Positions 57,276 to 64,000 of a DNA stretch of 64,000 bases are shown one piece after another. Positions within the stretch are counted from its first letter, which is position 1. Every line of letters starts with the position of its first letter. The stretch is from Macquaria australasica. Lineage: Eukaryota > Chordata > Actinopteri > Centrarchiformes > Percichthyidae. The stretch spans positions 1-64,000 of the forward strand of contig SEMN01001213.1 of assembly GCA_005408345.1 (NCBI GenBank). The letters run 5' to 3'. A model generated the notes under the pieces. The model worked only from the letters and a program-made list of their open reading frames with translations. It had not been told where the DNA came from and did no database searches. The position numbers and the translations under genes are program-made.

Positions 57276-57422
57276 GCCACCCCTTAGTTATGCTGCTATA
57301 GGCCTAGACTGCTGGGAGACTTCCCATGATGCACTGAGCTCCTCTCTCCTCCTCTCCCTCTCCATCTGTACGCACTCATATCCCATCAATGCTTGTTACT
57401 AACTCAACTTCTTCCCGTAGTT

Positions 57423-57462
<40 letters not shown>

Positions 57463-57993
57463 CTTCTGTTGCTTTCTGCAGGTGTTTCTGCCTCCGGAGC
57501 TGTAGAGTCTGGATCTATGGTTGCAGGCCACCTGTAGCCCCTGTGTTCCTGCTCTACACCCACTGCTGCTATTACTGTTATTGCTCTTATTATTAGTATT
57601 ACTATTACAATATTGCTCTTAGTATTATTTCTATTAATATTAACAACATCAATACCATTACCACAGCTATTACTTTACACCACAACTATTACTTTACATC
57701 TCTATGTGGAACTGTACTGTGCTGCTGTATGTTCTCTTTCCTCCTGCTCCCCCCCCCCCAACCAACCGGTCGAGGCAGATGACCGCCCATCTACAGCCTG
57801 GTTCTGCTCGAGGTTTCTACCTGTTAAAAGGGAGTTTTTCCTTGCCACTGTCACCTAGTGCTTGCTCATGGTGGGAACTGTTGGGTCTCTATAAATGTAA
57901 GGAGTCGGTCTAGACCTGCTCTATATGAAAAAGTGCCCTGAGATAACTTTGTTATGATATGGCACTATATAAAGAAACTGAATTGAATTGAAT

Positions 57994-59565
57994 GGTATCA
58001 TGGATTTCGGTGAAAATTTAGGCCATTTGTTTATTTTTTTAAATGATTTAAATGGTCCATGAGAATAAAAGTAGCATTGCCATCTGGGGGGAACACAGGG
58101 TGTCTTAAACAGGTCCCTAGATAGGGAACTGAGTATTCTGATGCCAGTATCACTCCATTGCACTGCAAAGTTCAGCTCTCTAAAAAATTCCCAGAATGCA
58201 CTGTAAAAGGGAGTAAGCATCTCTGCTCACTATGCTCACTGACTAGAAGTGACATCATTACTCTTCCACTTATACAATTCATTGTACAATGATTCACTCT
58301 GCCTCAGTTTATCCTGAACATCCCTCCTACCTGATGTGATTTCTGTTGGCAGGTAGAGAGGCCTACATTTCAGCTATTCAGTTATCAGTTATTTCTGGTG
58401 GTCTCACGAGCTGATCTTAACTGCATGAGATGATTTTATACAATAAGACACTTTGTGATTGTGATTCATTTTATTGATTGTCATCTAAATGAGGACAAAA
58501 CCTTTGTAAATTCCTCCTTCCGTCTTCTGATGGCAGACACAACACATGAGGGTAAGGGCTTTCTAATGTGCCTACCCAAAATACGAAAGGCCCAGCGGAC
58601 AACTTGCCTGTAATATGTGCAGCAGTATTGTCTGGGAATAGGGACACAATATCTACAGTTAAACTTGATATTCATATTATTAACATCATCAAAAAGTGTC
58701 AAATGGGTAGTTATGATGTAAATATGGACATTTTGAAAAATGAAAAACAGAAAATGATTTGGATTGAGTTTTAATATTGTCTCCAATTTACTATTTATCT
58801 ACATATAAATATGTATTAGCTGTAGTATTTGCAAGCTTTAATTGGTAAAGTCAACTTTACATAGCCTATAAAAGATTAAGTATATGATTTAAAAGCAATG
58901 ACTTCTGGGTTTAGATACCTGCTGAACATAAAGAATTAATATGTACTTTCCATTTCTCTAACCTGCAAGTTGAAGACCTGGAACAATTTACACATTCAGT
59001 CACACAGTTGTTTGATCCATTGTTAATATACACTTTGGCTACATTGAACACAAGCCCAAAGAGAATTATCACCTGATGCTGGAGTTTCCTTAGCTCTACA
59101 GAGCTTTTTCACCTCTTGTAGCTCTTTGTTTTGGTTTATAACCCGCAAAGTCCACTCTCATTGACAAAATTTTCAGCTGCAGCAGCAGGTGTCTGTTTGT
59201 AGAGGAAAAGCTCAGATAAATCCACTGTACGCTACCTGCCCAGCACCAAATGGCAGACATAAAAAGTTAGTGACTAGCTGGTGAACATAGCATCAACGAG
59301 CTAAAGAAACACATATTTCTCTCAGGAGTGGACAAGACTGAAGGTGACGTAAAAGGAGAGTGAATATTGGACTTAGATTCCATTTGGTAGCCAAAAACGT
59401 GACTCCATAATAAATGCCTTTTTTGATCCATACCTGGTGAAATTATAAACAGGAAATTGTTTGCTAAAAAGTTTGTCATATCAATTTTACAAGATGTTAA
59501 TATGTCAATGTTGTATTTACAGCTTGTCCCACTGCCCCAAAGTAGCCAAAGAACCATCACAAGGT
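57994..59565. other. glra upstream intron segment
   Basis: AT-rich intronic sequence. Apart from the 58.5-58.65 kb remnant described separately, no element or exon was recognised. Confidence 0.6.
58484..58654 (-). pseudogene. remnant resembling the P2X7-type C-terminal (ballast-like) domain
   Basis: The minus-strand frame reads YCCTYYRQVVRWAFRILGRH then IRKPLPSCVVSAIRRRKEEF, ending at TGA/TAA near 58481. The pattern Tyr-Arg-Gln-x-x-x-Trp...Leu-Gly-(basic)...Pro-Ser-Cys-x-Val-x-x-Ile-Arg...Phe-x-x is that of the zinc-binding C-terminal domain of P2X7 receptors. This domain also occurs as stand-alone or transposon-associated proteins in fish. The segment is short, lacks its first cysteines, and IRRRKEEF has lost the expected residues after Ile-Arg. 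It is most likely a decayed mobile-element gene, not a P2rx exon. Confidence 0.4.
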
Positions 59566-59797
59566 GGTCGATGCAGATGACCACCCAACCAGAGCCTAGT
59601 TCTGCTCGAGGTTTCTGCCTGTTAAAAGGGAGTTTTTCCTTGCCACTGTCACCTAGTGCTTGCTCATAGTGGGAATTGTTGGGTCTCTTTATAATACTAT
59701 AAAGAGTATGGTGTAGACCTGCTCTTTATGAAAAGTGCCTTGAGATAGATTCTGTTATGATTTGGTGCTATATAAATAAAACTGAATTGAATTGAAT
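59566..59797 (+). mobile_element. diverged L2-type 3' tail
   Basis: Begins ggtcgatgcagatgaccacc, has gaggtttctgcctgttaaaag and ttataatactataaagagtatgg (a variant of taaatataaagagtcgg), and ends in tatataaataaaactgaattgaattgaat. It differs from the other tails by many substitutions and an insertion, and represents another subfamily. Confidence 0.85.
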
Positions 59798-61499
59798 CGT
59801 GGTTTCTGTGAAGACAAACCTAACCTGTGGCATTATCATGTGTGCCTGTGTACTCAGATAAACTAAACACTGCTCGCACACAGATAGAGAATGGATTAAG
59901 AGGGATGTAGAGTTTGAGTGAACAAATGAAAAAAAGATAGTATGACAGTAGTAAATCTTTTTAACATAGTGTGTACAGACCAGAGTGAACCAACCTGGCT
60001 CTAAGCACTCTGTGTGAATGCGCGCGTGTGTGTGTGGATGTGTGCGTGTGTTTATACTGTATGTCTTACACTGGGCATTCAAAAATTAACTCAGAATCTC
60101 TAATCCTCTCGGTTTTTCTACTCTCTTTCAATGACGTAATGATAAAACAAAGAAGGGAAAACTGTCGCAAAACAATCAGCATTAGGTTATATTACCATTG
60201 AAATGTTCTTTGAAAAAATTCTACTTGTATTTAAGGCACGTGTTTAAGACCACTAGATTGCATGCGCCATAAATTTACCTTGTAAACCTATGTGGCTAAG
60301 GTAAGCTCTGAAAATATTCACACAATGTTAATTTTTTTAAATAAAACTTCAGAGGCCTTTTGCAGAAATTCAGAAATCTACCATCATCTCTGTCATTATC
60401 ACTTTCATCACGTGTTCAGGAGGAACACCTTAGTGAGAACTGGGCTCTTTGTGTTCAGCAGATATATTAGTTTTGGCAACATGCAGTCCTTATGGACGTT
60501 AAACTTTTCACTGTTTAAATGGGTAAAACTGTGCATTAGAAAGCACACACATATTAAGTGCCAGGCAAAAAGTATCAGCCACCTGGAGGAAAGTAGGTAG
60601 TACGTCCTAGAATGACCTCAATAGTTTTCTGAGGTGGTTAAATCAACAAATAGATAAACAAACAAAAAAACAAAAGAGAATCATAGAAACCAAGAATACT
60701 ACGGATATTATTATTATTATTATTATTATTGTTTTCCATTCTAACAGCAACAATTAAAACTGTCCAGGACGTAAAAGGTCACCATTTATCAGTCCATCCA
60801 TCCATCCATTATCAACATCCTAGCTGTTAATAATATGTGTGTCAGCTGAAATTGTATGTGGCTACAGTTATACTTCCTGGTATGTCAGTAAAACATTTTG
60901 AAATGTGGTGTTGATGTACTGAGGTTATGGCACTCTTGTTTGTTGGACATGGTTAGAAGAGAGAAAGGTCTTAATCCTAATGTGACATATGGCCCTTGTA
61001 TATACTTGTCTCTCAGTGCTCCTCTCTTTATACAGCTCTCAGTATAAACTGTGTATCACGACCTCTGCATTTGCGCTGACCCCTCATTCTGCACAGTGCT
61101 CATACTCACTGTTTTTGACTTTTTAAAAAAAAAAAAAGTCCCTTCATTGACCATCTGACTTTTAGATCCTGCTCTCAGTTTCAAATCACTCAATGGATTA
61201 GACACGTCCGATATGCTTGTAAGGTATGACCCTTGCACATCCTTCCCTTCCTCCGACATTAGCCTGTCAGCTGTTCCCTGGGCCAGGAATAAGAACTGTG
61301 CAGAAGCAGCTTTAAAGATCTGTGGAACAACCTGCCACAAGAGAGTTTACTACCACTACCTGTAAACTACATACTCAAGTGACAAAAACCTGAATTAAAA
61401 ACTGTGGTAGCTTCATATATACACACCCATACGGACATGTAATATATGACATACACCAATCAGCCATAACATTATGATTATGGCACCTGTCAAATATAT
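59798..61499. other. glra upstream intron segment
   Basis: Intronic AT-rich DNA with a (GT)n-like run at 60021-60052, a (TTA)n run at about 60709-60731, a (CCAT)n run near 60793-60809 and an A-run near 61124-61136. No exon for the glycine receptor N-terminus was found. Confidence 0.6.
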
Positions 61500-61607
61500 G
61501 TGTGTGTGTATATATATATATATATATACACATACATATATATATATATATATACATATATACTTATATATATATATATATACATACATACTGTACATAC
61601 ATATATA

Positions 61608-61648
<41 letters not shown>

Positions 61649-61769
61649 GTGTATATATATACATATACAGTGTGTGTGAATATATATATATATATATATA
61701 TTCACACACACTGTATATGTGTATACACGCACACACACATATACGATCAGCCACAACTTTATATATATA
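61499..61769. repeat. (TA)n/(CA)n compound microsatellite with a 60 bp perfect palindrome
   Basis: Alternating TA, CA and GT runs over 270 bp. 61661-61720 is a perfect palindrome: the arm acatatacagtgtgtgtgaa (61661-61680), a self-complementary (TA)10 centre (61681-61700) and the inverse arm (61701-61720). It can extrude a cruciform. All open frames here are artefacts of the repeat. Confidence 0.9.
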
Positions 61770-62169
61770 AAGATAAGATAAGATAAGCCTTTATTGTCCC
61801 ACAGCGGGGAAATTTTCAGCATTACAAACAGCCAGCAAAAATGTCATATATAGAAATACAATAAAAATAAATAGAAAAATAGAAAAATAGTCCTGTACAC
61901 AGTATAGACAGAAATAAATAATAGAGTGACTGAGTGCAGTTGTAAGTATGAACAAATAGATAAGATAAAAATATTGCACATATATAATATACATGTACAT
62001 GAAAATATTTCACAGCAACATATGAAGTAGATAACATCATGAATAAAATATATGCATGAAGATAATGCACAGCAGCAGATGAAGTATAGTAGCGAATAGT
62101 CTGCACACTGACAGTCAAGTGTAGATTACCGGGAGTTGTACTGATTATAGAGTCTGACAGCAGCAGGCT
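61770..62169 (-). mobile_element. Rex1-like family A 3'-end fragment
   Basis: Matches the last 400 bp of copies B and C: the (ATAAG)n tail side at 61770-61787, gtcccacagcggggaaatttt, the AT-rich 3'UTR, and the end of the coding region (ttaccgggagttgtactgattatag = YNQYNSR stop), stopping at cagcagcaggc. It directly adjoins the AT palindrome. Confidence 0.92.
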
Positions 62170-64000
62170 AGTAGTAGTAGTAATGTAGTAATGTAATCTA
62201 GTAGTAGTACTAATGTAGTTAAAGGACTGGTGCTTTTAAGGACATCTTTGATTTTTTAATGTGAATAACAAGTTCATGTCTTATTAGTTAGTCTAAAGGC
62301 AGCTTGTTAATAAAACAGAGCAGTATTTGTTTATAGGACTTAAATTTAGTGGAAACGCAGCATAGTCGGTACTGTTTAGAGCACTGTATTTCTCTTTCTT
62401 CCAGCTGGGGGATGATAAAGATTACCATAAATTCTCAAATAGTGAATTTAATTACCTAAGCTGCAGAGGGTACCAGGCCTTCGTTGAGGATTTCAAATTA
62501 CATCACTGGTTATATCACTGGTTCACTGGTTCCAACGCTTGGAAGTTTGTCTGTGAACACACCACTCTCTCCCTGTACTGTATGGCTCATTTTGAGCACC
62601 GGGTGGTGAGATCACCTGAGTTAAAGGACATTGGCTTTTTTTCTTTTGGCTGAATTTATATGGTAATGCATTACTTGACATAGTAAATTTAATAATATTA
62701 CCAAAATCCTGTTATCCTACACCATTTAAGCTATCAACACAGTTCAAATTTTAAAGCAAAATTGAACTTTGGTAGAATATTGGGTTGCATGCCTTAAATT
62801 TATTAAGGATATTTCACCACCATGTGGACTCAGATCAAGTCCAGGTAAATGTACAACCCAATTTTTGGCCTCTTTTTGGCTCTACTAGAGTGGGTGATGT
62901 CACAGTCTAGTTTGTCCTTATATATATATATAATTCTAAAAATAATTCTAAAAACTGAAATGCAATCTTTCTGGTTTATTACAGATAAATTTCTTTATTT
63001 ATTCCAGAAAATGTCCTACCACCACCAGGGGCCAATTGGGGGTAGCATTAAATCGAAAAACTAACCATTTGTTCTGAACAGTGTTCTGTGTGTTTCTTTT
63101 GCTTATTCTGTGTTTTGTTCAAACTGTAGTCAAATATCTGATAGTGCAGCTCTTTTTTTTTAGGTAACTCCAACATTTAAGGCTTAAGGCATGCCATGTG
63201 CATTTGCAAGATACACTGCACTGCAACACTAGGTACATATGCATATAACCTGTATTAAGTGAATATATGTTAAATGTACATACACCACATGTTTCATATA
63301 TTTGTATAATTTATATCCTATATCAATGCAAAAATATTTTGTATTTGCATTTCATATACATATCACACATTTCATATATATGTCACATATGTACATAATA
63401 TGCTATGCATGTATGTTAATAATAAATTAGTAAATTAATTAATAAATAAAATTAGATAGAATCAATGAACACTGGAAAGAAAATATTAACTGTTTGATTG
63501 TTTTATAAAGTTTGATAAATCACTGGAAGTATAATATCGAGTGCACTTGCATAACATAGTCACATATAGTATTTAATGAGCACAAGTAGCATAGAAAAAG
63601 CAGATGAAGAAAACAACATCAGAGCATGACTAAGCAGCAGGGCAGATACATTGAGGTCTCACATGGCATTCACATGAGCGAAGGGTACAATGACCTATGG
63701 AAAAGATAATTGGTGAAACGCAAACTAAAGGGACTTGGAAAATATCAGATAAGGGTTAAACATAAACTAACGGACGTGAAAAACATCAGAGGTTTAAATA
63801 ATCACCAAAGGTCACTGAAACATGTTTTTTTTTAAAATAGACTCAGCACTGTGGATAGACACCATTAATTACGGACCAAAGAGGGTAAGCCTTTGGGGCT
63901 TGGAAAACACCTAGCAGTTGACACGATTGTTTATCATGAATCAAACAGATCAGATTACTCAGAATATTGACCACTGGAAAAATGACACCATTATTTCTTG
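62170..64000. other. non-coding, presumed glra upstream intron
   Basis: Mostly AT-rich, with a tag/gta-type triplet run at 62170-62220 and repeated catata(t/c)/acata words at about 63230-63420. No exon, RNA gene or clear transposon was recognised. Confidence 0.55.

Larger units (their letters stand above)
53020..57993 (+). mobile_element. L2-type LINE, copy 3 (most complete)
   Basis: The fullest L2 here: a 5'UTR of about 240 bp, ORF1 (53264-54137), a 36 nt in-frame junction, ORF2 (54174-57275), and a 3'UTR with a (CT)n tract at 57424-57460, (TTA)n-like stretches, the conserved gaggtttctacctgttaaaa block and an ATTGA tail. The 5' boundary is approximate because no other copy reaches it. It is antisense to glra, with its 5' end only about 90 bp from the exon 4 acceptor. 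ORF2 carries a single nonsense codon, so it is the youngest-looking copy. Confidence 0.92.

Noticed and set aside
61375..61822. Tyr/Ile-rich open frames on both strands
   Set aside because: They are translations of (TA)n and (CA)n repeats.
1..64000. CRISPR arrays, rRNA genes, tRNA genes, bacterial operons, endogenous retroviral genes
   Set aside because: None was seen. The repeats are transposon-derived or microsatellite, and the RT genes are non-LTR types with an APE endonuclease and no gag, protease or integrase of retroviral type.

Overview
The window is teleost fish genomic DNA. The evidence is vertebrate spliced exons with canonical GT-AG borders, low gene density, fish-type non-LTR retrotransposons (L2 and Rex1-like), hAT-type MITEs, tyrosine-recombinase remnants and many (CA)n and (TA)n microsatellites. 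No bacterial genes, CRISPR arrays, rRNA or tRNA genes were seen.

Three host genes are represented, all on the minus strand and all partial. (1) 2025-2082 is the first coding exon of LIM kinase 1 (limk1), inside a CpG island at about 1.93-2.33 kb; the rest of the gene lies left of the window. (2) 5066-5112 and 5253-5321 are the last two coding exons of elastin (eln), ending in the Cys-Gly-Lys-Phe-Cys-basic tail that defines tropoelastin. Elastin followed by limk1 in tandem is the same order as in the mammalian Williams-Beuren region. (3) 23622-52932 holds five consecutive exons of a glycine receptor alpha subunit, most like glra3. They cover the ligand-binding core, Cys-loop and TM1-TM3. The exon lengths of 224, 83, 138, 215 and 150 bp fit the family and all splice phases match. 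The glra exons 1-3 and the TM4 exon, and all upstream elastin exons, were not found. The elastin and glycine receptor fragments therefore both stop across the repeat-filled 5.3-23.6 kb interval.

Most of the rest is transposable elements. There are three long L2 copies (5.55-9.52, 38.76-43.12 and about 53.0-57.99 kb, plus strand) and five isolated L2 3' tails. There are three Rex1-like copies of one family (17.46-20.91 plus, 45.38-48.94 minus, 50.20-52.48 plus) with a 3' fragment at 61.77-62.17 kb. Two copies of a second Rex1-like family lie at 34.50-37.56 minus (itself interrupted by an L2 tail) and 43.13-44.56 plus. Two degraded tyrosine-recombinase fragments, a hAT transposase remnant, MITEs and several tandem repeats complete the set. 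The 19.2 kb glra intron between exons 5 and 6 is largely a stack of these insertions.

The most interesting signal is in the L2 element. In all three copies the esterase ORF1 ends in UGA exactly 39 nt upstream of, and in frame with, the open endonuclease/RT ORF2. ORF2 has no ATG for its first 465 codons, and a stem-loop lies just after the stop. This points to stop-codon readthrough or non-AUG initiation to make the replicase.
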